Source: Chloranthus sessilifolius
Taxonomy: Eukaryota; Streptophyta; Magnoliopsida; Chloranthales; Chloranthaceae
Length of the DNA stretch: 64,000 bases
Direction: 5' to 3'
NCBI GenBank assembly: GCA_021018995.1
Contig: CM037590.1
Coordinates: forward strand, 70,217,597 to 70,281,596
The position numbers and the translations under genes are program-made. Below the pieces are notes generated by a model. The model ran no database searches. It was not told where the DNA came from and saw only the letters and a list, made by a program, of their open reading frames with translations. This document shows positions 44,888 through 57,433 of this stretch, piece after piece (position 1 is the first letter of the stretch; each line of letters opens with the position of its first letter).

Positions 44888-47476
44888 TGTAATAACCCGA
44901 AAAAGTACGTCAAACGAGGACCTCGGGATCCGTGCCCGATTGGTCCTAGGTTTGACCATGAGATAGTTTATTGATAAACTTATGGTGAGATGAGCGAATG
45001 TGATGTGTGAACCAATGTAGAAGAGTGGAGAGATAGAGGAGTGTGTAGAGTGGCATACACTGATGAGTGTGTATGTGCTCCACACCGAGAAAAGAGATAA
45101 GATAAAAAGGGTTGAAAACCCTAACTTTCATGTTTTGGTGGTTGAGAGAAGTAAAGAAGAGAGAGAAAGAGAGAGGAGTAAGAGAGGAGTTATTGTGGGT
45201 GATTGGAAGAAGGATTCAAGCATTAAAGAGGCCGGATTTGACTCAAGGAATCCGTTAGAAACCAAAGCTGGAACCCTAGCCTTCCAACCCTAGATTTGAA
45301 ATCAACTTGAGAGCTATTCAAGGTAAAATTTTTGTAAATAAGATGCATAGATTATAGGGGTTAAGTTGCAGTAAAATGTGGGTTAAATCATAGGATAATG
45401 GCTTAGAAAAATAGAAGAAAAAGTATGGAAAAAGATCGAAGAGTGAATCGACAATTCGATTAATCGAAATTGGGTTTCGATTAATCGAAATTGGCGAGAA
45501 GTTGAAGGTCGGAGGACCCGATTATTTGATGTCAATTGAATTTCGATTAATCGACTTTGATTTCGATTAATCGATTTGGGAATCGAGAACTCTCAAGTGG
45601 ACCCCGGGGTTAAAGGAAATGACTTGAGGAAAATCGACTAATCGAAATGGGATTTGATTAATCGATTTTAGTTTTCGATGTCGATTTGGAATCGATTAAT
45701 CAACTTGTGATACTCAACTGTTCGAACAGTGGGTCTACTTTGCGAAATGAAGTATTTCGATTAATCGAAATTGGATTCGATTAATCGAATGAAAACTCGA
45801 CTATTCGAACAGTAAAAATTGCTTTGCGAAAAGAAGAATTTCGATTAATCGAAATTGGATTCGATTAATCGAATGAAAACTCGACTGTTCGAACTGAGAA
45901 TGGACTTTGCGAAAAGGAGAATTTCGATTAATCGAAATTGTTTCGATTAATCGATATTTACTTTCGATTAATCGATTTTGGAAATCGATTAATCGAATCA
46001 GATTCGATTAATCGATTTTGGAATTCGATTAATCGACTGTAGTAAACTTTGTGGACTTTTGATTCTTACTTCAAGACTCTAGGGGGGTCTTGAGACTTAT
46101 TCATTACATCTTTTGTGACGTTTCGAGTGTGTTTAATGGTATCATAGGTGATACATATGGGAGTGGGCACAAGGACAGTGGGACCTTGATGCATTAAATC
46201 GATAGAGACCTAAGGTAGGGAACACCTTGAACATGTACCTTATTTTGCAAGAGCATGTATGTAGTGATATAAATTTCCATTCAAATATTTTTACTGCTTA
46301 AAGAATTGTGAAAAGTGTGTGTGTGTGATATTCATAAGAGTAAACAAATGAGCCATCCCCAGGGGATGAAGAAGTAAAGAGAAAAGAGCATCAGGTGTGA
46401 TGCAAGTGAATGGATACATCCCAGGGATGTATCCAAGGATTGAATCATGCTTGATAGGACCTAACTGATATAAGATAGCACACTTACACGGTGAATAACT
46501 ATATGTAAGGCACCGATATTTTTGTTATTTGAGGTTTGATAGGTTACCCCACCGACGTGGCGGGATATCCACGACTGACACGGCAGGATATCCGTGACCG
46601 ATACGGCGGCGAAACCGTAGGCCAGTGCGGAGGCTTATCCGTACATAGTAAGTACACCCCAGGGGTGTTGATGAGATGTGAAACCCCGCCACCAATCCCT
46701 AGGGGAAAGGGGCTTGGGTACTATTAGTATTCCCAGGGAATACAATAAAAAAACTGTCTATATAGATGACGATGAAGGGTATCTCGTCGGGGCTCGATGC
46801 TATATTGCTCGGGGATTATTTAAGTTGAAGTTTAAGTTTTGCTTTAGGCCTTCTCAGCATCATTCATGATTAACTAAAAGACATGAGTAATCTACGATGG
46901 TGAAGTGTTTTAAGCTTTTTTCATCAATAAATGCATAGACACATCATGCATGCATATCATAGAATACATGTGAGTTATATTTTATATGTTCAATTGTGTT
47001 CCCTATTGAGCTAGGATGTAGCTCACCCTAGTCCACTACTAGCAGAGGCTTGAGGCTGACGCCGGTGGTGAGTCGGACCTTGCGGCCGGCGAGGAGTTAG
47101 AGCCACCTCCAGAGGACTTCTTCTAGAGGACTCTGCTGTGCGACTTTGAGGGGTTTTAGTTGGAGATTGTACGGCTTGGTATGTTAAGCCTGGTTTTTTA
47201 TTAAACCTTGTGTCTATGGATATCAGAGTATTCTTTTGGGCGAACCATCCATGATGATGGTTATCATCGATGGTTCGGATCGGTTCTCCCTTCATGCAGA
47301 GGCATGAGGGTAGAACTGTCTTTTGAGAAGTATTTCTATGTAGATTTAAATTCCGCAAGTTGTTCTTATTTATTTTATGCTTGATATACCAGTGTTCCGT
47401 GCATAGTTGAGGGGCACGGTCAAGATGATCGTGCTGATGGCGCGGGTTTCGGGGTGCCGAAATCCGGGCTGTCACA
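44888..47476 (+). repeat. T3 3' LTR (2589 bp)
   Basis: Starts TGTAATAACCC, ends GCTGTCACA, followed by ATTCA (47477-47481). It retains many CAG and CCAGG words that are shortened in the 5' LTR. The TCGATTAATCGA array spans about 45454-46036. Confidence 0.93.
45454..46036. repeat. TCGATTAATCGA palindrome array (T3 3' LTR)
   Basis: Counterpart of 38266-38855, with around a dozen exact copies. Some copies intact here are shortened in the 5' LTR, and vice versa (for example a GATGTCG form near 45676). Confidence 0.9.
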
Positions 47477-47481
47477 ATTCA
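47477..47481. repeat. Right target site duplication of T3 (ATTCA)
   Basis: Matches 37683-37687; from 47482 the sequence continues Athila element A. Confidence 0.93.
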
Positions 47482-48540
47482 CCTTCAAGAACCTCCCAAG
47501 TGTTTCAACAATGTATATTATGTATCATAACTGTTGTTTTCATCAGTTTTGTTGTTGTTTCTGTTTTCAACTCTGTTTGGCATTGTACATAGGTTGCCAT
47601 TTTGTTTAAGTGTTTCATGTAGGTTAGTGAGTCAACCTTGTTTAAGTTAGAAATGCCCTCAATCTATGAGAAATCCAATGGGAACATAGCAAAATTGAAA
47701 AATCTGTGTGAATGGAGATAAAGGAATTGCTGAGAGTAAGTTTTGAATGCAAAACAGACATGTCGAGAGGTTTGAATTGATGTTCGACAGGTTCTGAGGC
47801 CTCCCAATGTGCATTTCAACAAGTATTGTGACCTGTCGAGAGGGTTAGGTTGATTCTCGACAGGTACTGAAGCTATACATGAGCAATTCGATAGGATCTG
47901 TGTACCTGTCGAGATATTGCGAGAACTAGTCGAGAGGTACTGAAGACTTTTAGGTACATTTTCGATAGGTTCAGAGTACCTGTCGAGAGGTTCCATGAAC
48001 CTCTCGAATTGATTTTGTCTGAAGCCTTGAACCTGTCGATAGTGAGTGAACCTCTTGAGACCTTCAACCTGTCAACCCTGCCATCCCAGCTGATTTTAAC
48101 TCTTTGACAGGTTGATGCAACCTATCGAAACCTTCTCTCCAATCATGTCGAAATACGATTTTGGTTGTTTTAAACCCATCGACAACTTAATCCATCCACT
48201 CGACAGCTTCTGCTCTGAGCTCCATTCCTTATCTGCCGATTTCCCAGTTCCCTCTTCTTCCTTCACCTCACTGGTTTCTACTCCAATTCACTCGGCCATT
48301 GTTCCAATTGCTTCAATTCCTCAAGGGCGACATTTTGCTCCTGGCCTGTGCCAGTTTGGTGTCGTGTACATCAAGATCTTAAAAAACCCTAGGGTTTCTG
48401 TGGGTAAGTTTTTTTTTTTTTCAGCTCCACTCTGTGATTTCCAAGCTCTGTACTTCTATTTCCAATTTATGTGATTACTTTGATTGAGAAAAGAGGTTTT
48501 TTGTGGTTGTTGAGGGTAATTGTTTGAATTTTTGTGACCA
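47482..48540 (+). other. A post-pol region with CCTGTCGAGAGG words
   Basis: The last 16 codons of A pol end at TAA 47528-47530. The rest has no gene. Between about 47750 and 48130 it carries around a dozen variants of CCTGTCGAGAGG or its complement CCTCTCGACAGG, the same word as in the A LTR (53640-54190). T-rich near 48408-48421. Confidence 0.75.
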
Positions 48541-51263
48541 ATGGCTGACTGTGAGGATACTTTAGCAACCATGTTCAAAGCCCCTTCCAAATCTGCCCAA
48601 AAATCCACTAGAAAATCCAGTAGGCTAGCCACACAACCCAAAGAAAACCCACCTGCTAAGAGGAAGCTCATCATGGATAAATCTGACAAACCTAAGAAAG
48701 TTAAGAAATCCAAGAAGGCCAAAATCACTGAGGAAATTGTTGAGAATGCGCCAGCGCCTGAACCTAACCCAGAGGCTGAACCTGAAATCCCTGTGAACCT
48801 ATCTACTCCCAATGAGTCTGTGGATGCCTTAGACGTGATCCCTGAGACAAATTTTGACATACCTTATTTTTCTAAGGTAAAGGAGTGCAAGGTCACCTTG
48901 GACTATTTGGTGAAGGCATGGCTAATATCCTTGTTGACCCCATTACAAGAAAAATCCTACCCTAGACTAGTCAAATTGTGGTATCAAAACATCAGAAAGA
49001 AAATGAAGCCAGGGTCAACTGAGTCTACCCTTGTAATTTTGATTGATAATTGGGAGCTTGTTGTGGACTACAGTGATATAGGATTGGCTTTAGGGGTCCC
49101 ATATGTTTAAAACTCAGTATATGGTTTAGGAGCACCTGAGAAGGTGTCCTTTAGAGCAATGGCTAGACAGCTGACTCAAGGCATTGTGGGGTCTGGGGAA
49201 TCACTGATGAGGAGAGATCTACATCCTAACCTGTTGTTCATAGATTCAATTTTGAGGAAAAATATATATGTCAGTGGACATCGGTAGGAGAGGAGAACCC
49301 CCATAGTGAATGCCTTATACTTTTTCTCCAAGGGTCAATTCATGAATGCCCCTCAACTGATCTTTGAGGCCATAGTAGATGTGAATGATAAAATCAGAAG
49401 AGCACAGGCCTTGCCAGGGTACCCTACAACAGGCTCATCACTGCTTTGTTAAGAAAAGGAAAGTTTGTGATCCAAAAGGATGAGCCAATGCAAAAGGTGA
49501 CTCCAAAAGTGTTTGAGAAGAGAGCCTAATCTGCTAGTAAGCCCTGATTGGGAAAAGCAAGAATAAATCAGTTGAGGATCCTGCATTGGAAGCATCTCAC
49601 GTAGCCACATCAGTAGTTGCACCTGTTATACCCACAGTTCCATCAGTCAGCTCAGCAGCTGCAGCTGGGACTTCTACATCAGTTAGCTCAAAGCTTCTGC
49701 TCACCTCTGTTGGTCCTAGCTCAGAGCCTCTACCTGTGACCTTTGTACCCATACTCATCCCTTCCACTGATGTACTTTTGCCTGATATCAACTCTGCTAT
49801 TGCCAGCATCTCCATTCCATCACCCTCTCTACCATCCATCTCAGTTCCTATACCATCCATTTCAGCCCCCATACCTCCTAGCAGCTCAGTCATCCTTTCC
49901 ATCATCACCACATTCACACCTTTGGCAGCTTCTCCTACCACAGACCTCATCCCTACCTTACCTTCACTCCCCATCACATCCACCTACCAGAGAATATCAG
50001 AAGCAACCCCTTCAGTCAGCCCATCCATCCCAATTGTTGAACCCTTGAGCCCTGCACCATCTACATCAGCTAACCCAACCATTTCCTCTCCACCATCCAT
50101 ACCCTCTGACTTTGACCATATTACCTCCATATCACCTCCACATACTTAGGAATTGGACCACTTAACCACTGAGGGATATTCATCCGTAATTGACTCGATT
50201 GTGGAGGACATTGGGTATGAATATACCCCCTTACCTGACTCCCCACAACCTACCCAATTCCAGCCTACTCCCACCCCACCTTTTCAACATGCCCCCACAT
50301 CTCCTTTCTAGCCCATTATCCCCATTCCACCTATTACCCAAGCCCAAGTCCTACCAGAGGCTTATGCCTAAATCCTTTCCCTTCTCACCACCATCATAAC
50401 CCAGCTCTAAACCAACACAGCTAACCAAGCTGCTATGGCCACCTGCCTACAAGCCATCCAATCAACCTTAAGCCATGTTACCCCAACCTCTCAACCTCTT
50501 CCAATCCCTACTCCTTTACCCACTCCACCTCCATCTCCTTTAGCAATGATTTCCACTGCTGAGGTGGAAGAACCATTCCATGCCCCCATTGTAGCCCCTT
50601 CCACTAGAGACTCCTCCACTCAAACTGACTTTGAGGAGGCAACTTTGCCTTCTCTACCTTTTACCCATCCTTCCACCTCACCTAAGCTTGTTACTGAGGT
50701 AGAGGAGCTGACACATACCATCCCACTTACCCCTTCTCTTCCATCCTATTCATCCACTCTCTATCATTTGTTTACTGACCCCACTGAGAGGGCCATTGTC
50801 CCTAAATACCTCCTCCCTACACCCCGATTTTCCACTCTTTACAAAGCAATGGGTGATAATCCCTACATCAGGAGGGATGTTATCAAAGGGATGGCTGTAT
50901 TGAAAACCTGGGTGAGGCAGCCCTTGGTTGCAGAGATTGACCAACTGAAGCTGGAGCATAGGGTGGAGAAGCTTCATTAGGAGAAATTGTGCAAGCAAGC
51001 CCTCACTTTATATGAAGCAGAGAAACAAAAAGCTAAGATGCTAGCCAGGCTAGCTAACACCTTGTAGTCCACTATAATGGGAGGGATATTACCCTCAGCA
51101 GCTGGGGTGTCCATAAATGAGCCCACCATGCCCCAGGCCAGCCCCAAGCCTCGAAAGCCCTCTGCCAAAAGGACCAAAGAGGGTGCTGCCGAGAGATTGA
51201 AAAGGTGGAAATTTTCAAGAAAGAATATGACAAAATTGTTGAGTAACAAGGATGGGAGCCCAT
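48541..51263 (+). pseudogene. A accessory ORF (plant-transposon-type protein), broken
   Basis: Starts at Met 48541. A first 189-codon open part has a basic Lys-rich N-terminus (KRKLIMDKSDKPKKVKKSKKAK, likely nuclear-localising) and a core with LISLLTPLQEKSYPRLVKLWYQN. After TAA 49108 the core continues (FIDSILRKNIYVSGHR, ALYFFSKGQFMNA) with another stop. 49586-50149 and 50435-50980, both in another frame, form a long Ser/Pro/Thr-rich tail and a C-terminal helix (KQALTLYEAEKQKAKMLARLAN). No signal peptide or membrane span is seen, so I do not call it envelope. It shares two motif blocks with the T4 ORF at 61930. Its function is unknown. Confidence 0.7.
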
Positions 51264-53231
51264 GACCCTTTCAAGTACTGACTCAGAATCTGATTAGGAG
51301 TAGACTGCGTTTAGAATTTGGTTGTAATTAGTTGTATGTAGGGTTTTATTGCACATATTTTTGTTACATTTGGCTTGTACTATTTCTTTTGGTACTTTGT
51401 AACTACTTATGCATAATATAATTTTTGTTTTGTCGGCTCCCAATCTGTCTCTTATTTTTTCTTAGTGTTTTCATTTGTTCTAACTGTCCTTTGTGCTTAA
51501 ACATGTTCTAGAATATTCTTTTTGCTGGAATTAGTTATTGCCCTTGTACCTACCCTGCTGATTCCTTTTGTTCTATCTCTGCAACAGTGAGGACACTGTT
51601 CCTCATAAGTTTGAGGGTATGACATGGTGTGCTAATGGAATAGTTAATGCTAGTGCAGCAGTGTTGAATAAAATTTTTGAAAATAAAATGAATTCCCACC
51701 TGATTCTTGAAAAAAAAAAAAAAAAAAAGAGGAAATTAAAAAATGTTTAAAGCTGATATTTGTTGTAGCTCTAACACTGTCATGAAGCAAATTTCAAGAA
51801 TTGTTCAAAATTGGTGCTTAGTAACCGTGAAAGAAGAAAAAACTGAGGATATATCCCAGAAATTTTATGGAAGACCATACCCAGTGAGATTTGGGCCTGA
51901 AAATTTTTTCTTTGAAGAGTGTTTTGGCAATTGTTCTACTCTAAGGACTAATTGAATCTAGGCTTGCTCACTAGAAGTTAGGCAAATCCAAATTGAAACA
52001 GCTTAACAGCATTCATGACATTGAGGACATGAAGTAATGTCATCATTTGGACAGTTTGAGCTTTAAATTTCCCACCTTTGAACTGCCCTTGATACACACC
52101 TTTTGAGCCTTAAAAATATAAGTTTTTCTTTGATAAAAATCAAAAAAGTTTAACCCCAAAAACTCAGTGACCTGATACAGCCTGGCCCTCATCCTGATAT
52201 TTTAGAAGATAAAGGTAAAAGAGTTGAGGAAGGTAGAGCTGATTTGATATTTGGTTGAAAGAGAAGAAAGCACATGTGATGGTAGTTGTGACATTCCAAC
52301 CCATAAAAATAAAAAATAAATAAATAAAGAGAAAAAGAAAAACAGAAAAGCAAAACAAAAATGTGAAGAGAAGTCACTTCATTGGATATATTGAAAGGAA
52401 GATTAGAAATTGATCACTTCAAATCTGAAATTACAAAGAAGATGAAGATGAGCTAAAATGAAGGTGTGCATGTCACCTCCTTACCTTACAGATTTCTCAA
52501 TTTTGAGTCCTTCCTTACCCATTTATTCTTTATAAACCTCACCCATAAGTCACATTATAACCCAATAAAAAGACCTTACTAATCTGAAATTGATTGAGCT
52601 ATCATGTGGAGATGAGAATTTATGTAATCTATGGTGAAAAATAGTTAGTAGATTTCAGGAATTAGAGCATTGCCTATGCTCATGCTTACAGTCCTATTTG
52701 AGGGTTGTAACTGCTCTTGAGCTGTGTGGAATCATGCACCTTCTATGTCTATTGTGAGTGGACAGCCCTGGTGAGACTTGGATCTGAAATTAAGTTTGTT
52801 GGGGACATTATCAAAACAAAATTCTCAAAATTGATGATAAGCTTTGCATTAATTTTCATACTCAATGCCTTGACATGGGCTGATTGATTGTGAAGGAATT
52901 GCAGCAGCATTTCAATATTAAACTGTTGGTTTACTGTTGAGAATCCTTTGAAAAATTGAAGGAAGGTGTGGAATGAATTTTATTTTGTTTGAAATATGTT
53001 TTAACATATTGCACTGGTATTAACTGATTTATTGGAGAAGTTTGTGGGTAACTTCACTGAAAACCCTCAGGAGACTTCACTCCTCTACTAGGGATCACCT
53101 AGGGTTTTAAAAGGCTTGATGCATATGCTAAATGCATCTGTGTTCCATACAAAAATGGCATTTTCTATTTTTAATCATTGCTTTTAATTTCTCCTTTGCT
53201 CAGGGACTAGCAAAGCTTAGGTTTGGGGGTG
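51264..53231 (+). other. A 3' untranslated region and polypurine tract
   Basis: No supported gene. It contains an A18 run at about 51714-51731 and A-rich repeats near 52307-52360. It ends with the purine-rich GGTTTGGGGGTG just before the LTR start. Confidence 0.7.
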
Positions 53232-55401
53232 TGTTGGGCAGTGAAAAATATCATTTTTCACCTCCTAACCTGACCCTTGATGGACCTTTGAGTTGACTAA
53301 TAAAGTGTTTTGAGTGTGTTTTTTAGATAAACAATAAATTATAGTCTTAGTGCAGGCAGCCCTCTAAACATGCTAAAGAATAGACCTGCTGCCTAAACAT
53401 GTGCTTATACAGCCCAAAAGGCCAGTCATCAAGCAGTCCACAGAGCCTCAGAGCTCCATGGCAATGACATGTGTCTACATGGGCACACATGGGAGCAAGA
53501 CCAGCTGCATTAGATGAGGATTGAGCCCACCAAGAGGCTACTGTGTGCTGACAGATGAAGGACAGCACCTCAAGGAGGTGTGCCAGTTGTGGAAGCAAAG
53601 GATAGGACCTGTCAAGAAGATGGGATGCTCAAATATGAAGCTGCTGAGAGGTTCCCAGTACCTGTCGAGTAGTTGAGACTGAAGAAACCAAGTTGTCGAT
53701 AGGTACTGAGTGGAAAAGTGAAGATCTCAAGAGGTTGGTAGAACCTGTCGAGAGGATAAAGCTGCAGTGGAAGAACTTGTCGAACAGTAGACTGCTACTT
53801 GTTGAAGTACCTGAAGATGCAAGGGAGCTCGAGAGGATCCACCTACATATCGAGAGGTTCCCTTGAACGTAGCGAACAGTCAAAGTCAACCTCGCGACGA
53901 CTTACCTGAAGCTGTGTTCATTGGCGCGAGGTTGAGGCAACCTGTCGAGAAGCAGAACAGATCCTGTCGAAAGCTCAACTGGAGCATTATAAGGAGTCGA
54001 CAGGTTGAATTATAACTTGTCGAGAGGATGAGTGGAGTCCGGACAGAAGTTAAGATTTGGCTCCAATCTTGTCGAACAGTTTCCAGAACCCGTTGAGAAG
54101 TCACAGATCCTGTCGAGAGCCACCTGTCGAATGGAGTACCAAGTGGACTCAGAACCTGTCGAGAGGTTCCCTGAACCTCTCGACACTCGATTTGGGAACT
54201 TCTCAGCTCCAGCCACTTAGGTTGTTTGCTTCAATGCTTTGTGCACACATTCCAAGGCACTTTAACAACCCTTGGGGGTATTTTTAAAATACATATGGGC
54301 ACGAATAGAAACTCTTTAACTACTTCACAAGTACTTGTCCAATCTGGACCAATAAGTGAATAGCTTCTACAAGAGAAATCAGTCACATTAGCAGCTGAGA
54401 ATAACTGAAATATTCTCTTGAGCTCTGATTGGCTAAAACAGATCTGAGGACAAAAGGGAAGAGTATAAATAACTGAGAAGTTACACAAATGAACCATCCA
54501 GAATTAAGAGAATCATAGCCAAATTCGAATTTCATTTTTCCTCCAAAATTCTTTCCCTCTTTCTTCTTCCCCCATTTTCTCCTTAGCCAATTATGATTGG
54601 CTAAACCCCTTTAGTAGCTAGGGTGAGGTTAAGAGCTGTAAATTGAGAGTTTCAACGCTTTATATATAGATTGGATGTTGCACAGATTGTGGATCTGAGA
54701 ATAATTGGATTGAAAGTTGTTTTGATTCAATAATTGTCGAATGTAAAGTTAATTTTGATCTATAAATCTTGTATTTGTCATTTGATTTCTTAGATTAAAT
54801 ATCATTGTAGATGTCTGAGCTTGTAGCCTTACATCCATAGCATCTGTAATAGTTTACTTGTTCTAATTGAGATCCTTGAATTAGAAGAATCTCTGAGATG
54901 ATCTGTAACCATTCAAGAGGACAAATCATAGCCTTAGGATTACTCCAATTCTCTGGTCTAGATTAGATTCTTATACCTTGCATCTGAGCTTTTAGCCAGA
55001 TGAAAAATTATTGCAAATCAGTTATATGCATTGCCTTTGAACCAATTGATTGTCAGTAAATACCAAAATCCCTAGCTGCTCTCCACCTTTTGATTTTAAT
55101 CATTTTCTTCATTTCCTTAAATCTGAGTTTCAATCAGTTCTAAATCATTTGCAATTGATTTCTGTAGTTTTTAGTAAAGCGACAATCCTTGAAACCTCTC
55201 CTTTTTCCTTTCCTTGCATTAGTTTAGGATAGAATGCCAGATCTGATATAGATGATATATCCTGACTTACTCCTTAAAGTTTGTTGCAACAACCCTGATT
55301 CTTGCAGGACTGATTGCTTACCTTGATCCCATTTTGTTGTATTTTATCCTTTTAATTTGCTATTTTACCCCTTTAATAATTATAAGGTAAGCAACCCAAC
55401 A
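53232..55401 (+). repeat. A 3' LTR (2170 bp)
   Basis: Bounded by a 7-base inverted repeat, TGTTGGG at 53232 and CCCAACA at 55395-55401, typical of Athila. It carries CCTGTCGAGAGG words at about 53640-54190. Without a 5' LTR the target duplication cannot be checked (the flank is AATTT). Confidence 0.85.
53640..54190. repeat. CCTGTCGAGAGG word array (A LTR)
   Basis: Many variants of the near-palindromic word CCTGTCGAGAGG (complement CCTCTCGACAGG) at irregular spacing, matching the array at 47750-48130 outside the LTR. Confidence 0.8.
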
Positions 55402-56052
55402 AATTTATACCCATAGTCATGCCTCAATTAAATCCTTAATTTTAATTTTGTGCCTATGGAGGAGGCTAAGGAATGAGTGACATCAATGAGATAGAGTTCG
55501 TGTAGAAATAAATAAACTAAAAACTAAAGAGAAAGACTCATTTAGGGTTTATTAGAGAGAGAAAGGGAGAAGGAGAGAAAAGAGACACTAAATGACTACA
55601 TTGTTGTTGTTCCAAGACAATACCAAGTTACAATATAGAGGATATACAAGGCACATTTTTTGTTCCTAATGGATGTGGGACTAAACCACTATCCGTTTAT
55701 ATGCTTGCCTCTCATAAATACTCAAATAATAAATCCAACACCCTATTGGATATTTAAAAGGTTTTGAAACTCATCTTTCCAAAGTGGTGTGTCCTTTCAA
55801 AGTTGTCTTTTCTAAAGAGTGTCTTTCCGAAGGGATGCTTGTAGTACCTTTTGTTTGGAAAAGGATGTTTTAACTCACCACTTGATATTTAATTTGAATT
55901 CATTGTTTTCTCAATATGGAATCTCCCTTCTTCTCTCTAATTTCGTCTTTAAAGGTCTTGATCAGAGAGCTTTTACAATATTTTGGTGTTTGGATAGCAT
56001 GAATGAATTCACCAAATCCTTCAAGAATACACAGTCAATTCATGCAGCCGTT
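55402..56052. other. Unclassified sequence between A and T4
   Basis: No LTR end, primer site or gene recognised. It contains GA-rich DNA (55550-55590) and ends directly in front of the T4 gag start. T4 therefore lacks its 5' LTR, replaced or deleted by this sequence. Confidence 0.5.
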
Positions 56053-57433
56053 ATGTCTTCTAGAGGAAGGGGCCGACCCAGGGACGCTCATAGTAGAAGT
56101 TTGCATAGTCGAGATGATTTTATCTCGAATACCAATCGAGTGCCTTTGGGAGATGGAGGGGCTTCAGGCAGTGGTGGCCAAGAGAGCCAAAATCAGGCAG
56201 AGAATAAGGATCGAGATCAGAGGGAACAGGAGAGAGCCAGAGAAAGAAATGAAGATAGAGGAGCATCAGAGGATGATGCACACTATGGAAACCATGACGA
56301 CTTCCATGGCATAACAGGCATCATCTTTGGCAGCTCATACTGCCCACGAGCAGCATCAGCTACCTACACCTCCAATGGCTCCGACACCGCCAGTGTCTTC
56401 TGTGTTTACTGAGTTTAGGACGATGAGACCTCCTAGCTTTTCGGGATAGGCAGAGCCCATGGCAGCTGAGAACTGGCTAAGTAAAATGGAAAAAGTATTT
56501 AGTGTGCTCACGTGCACAGAGGACGAGAGCGTCTGTTGGGCAGCCTACATGTTAGATGGGGAGGTTGGGCCTTGGTGGAAGTCCGTTTCACGGACTAGGG
56601 CTCAGGAGACCCCAAAATTTTCCTGGACGTGGGATGAATTCGTTAAGAGTTCAATAAATAGTATTTCCCAGAAGTTGTGAGGAATCAAATGGAAATACAG
56701 TTTTTACAACTCGTGCAAGGGAAGATGACTGTTAGAGAGTATGGAGTGGAATTCATGCGACTTGCCCGCTTCGCGCCCGATTATGTTATCACGGAGATGA
56801 TAAGAGCAAAGAGGTTTCAGTAAGGGTTGAGACTGGACATGAGGGGAGGAGTAGCACTATTTCATATGAGGACCTATAGAGAGGTCATGAGCAATACATT
56901 AGTAGTTGAAGAAGAAAATAATAATTGCTACCGCCAGAGGGAACAACAAGGAAGGTGGAGTGTGGATCAGAGTAGAACAGGAAACTACAAGCCGATGAAC
57001 AAAAAGTCGAGATTCGTAGCCCACAATAAGAGACCACCATTCCAAGGAGGGTATCAAAGACCGGTGCAGCACACCAACTAGCAAAGATTTCCATTGCTCT
57101 CGTCAAGAAGGCCGATTCGATATGAGAGCCCTGCTATCACTACCGGAGCTACAGTTACACAAGGTTTCTCACGAGCTGCATCTTCCACACCGCGGGAGAC
57201 TTGTGTTAAGTGTGACAAGTCTCACAAGACGGCGGACTGTAGGTTGGGTACTTGGGGTTGTTTCAAATGTGACAAGGTGAGCCACTTAATCAAAGATTGT
57301 CTTGAGGCAAACAAGAGGAAGACGGCTTCAATTGCTATGCCACTCACTATACAAGCGAGGAAGCTGATCATCCAAGGGAGAGCCTATGCGGTCACAGCTC
57401 AAGAAGCCCAAAATACAAATGACGTGATCCAAG
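56053..57433 (+). pseudogene. gag: T4 gag
   Basis: Start at ATG 56053 (MSSRGRGRPRD), an Arg/Glu/Gln-rich N-terminus, and a frameshift near 56290. Capsid blocks lie at 56459-56680 (MAAENWLSKMEKVFSVLTCTEDESV, EVGPWWKSVSR). The linker is 56827-57081. Two knuckles with intact Cys/His lie in 57094-57433 (CVKCDKSHKTADC, CFKCDKVSHLIKDC). Stops: TAG 56447-56449 (from CAG), TAA 56821-56823 (from CAA). The C-terminus RAYAVTAQEAQNTNDVIQG ends at the donor. Confidence 0.87.

Larger units (their letters stand above)
37688..47476 (+). mobile_element. T3: family B Tekay-type element inside Athila A
   Basis: Complete at both ends: LTRs 37688-40251 and 44888-47476, TG...CA ends, ATTCA duplications, initiator-Met-type primer site. 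Gag (354 codons) and the RNase H-integrase piece (427 codons) are open. The first ~470 bases of the two LTRs are almost identical, so the insertion is young. Three oddities: the integrase C-terminus and chromodomain are deleted, no accessory ORF is present, and 38160-40250 and 42823-43560 are dense in small deletions. Confidence 0.94.
32411..55401 (+). mobile_element. A: Athila-lineage LTR retrotransposon, 5'-truncated, split by T3
   Basis: Plus-strand Ty3/gypsy element: gag, protease, RT, RNase H, integrase, accessory ORF, long 3' region, 3' LTR. Gag blocks (LPSYHGLSKEDPYK, LRLFPFSLKD), the protease motif DLGASVNLLP and the large region between pol and the 3' LTR mark the Athila lineage. T3 (37688-47476) is inserted near the end of pol. 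The 5' LTR, primer site and Gag N-terminus are missing. The coding parts carry many stops and frameshifts. Confidence 0.9.

Noticed and set aside
44888..45293. ORFs inside the T3 LTR start (also 37685-38093)
   Set aside because: Identical in both LTRs and lying in LTR promoter sequence; no domain, so chance ORFs.
49597..49983. 128-codon minus ORF
   Set aside because: Antisense to the Ser/Pro-rich part of the Athila accessory ORF.
48541..51263. Envelope-like gene label for the Athila accessory ORF
   Set aside because: No signal peptide, transmembrane segment or fusion-type motif visible; the N-terminus is basic and nuclear-like.
55819..56052. Upstream extension of T4 gag ORF before 56053
   Set aside because: The extension has no gag-like residues and no match to T3; the ATG at 56053 matches the T3 start region.
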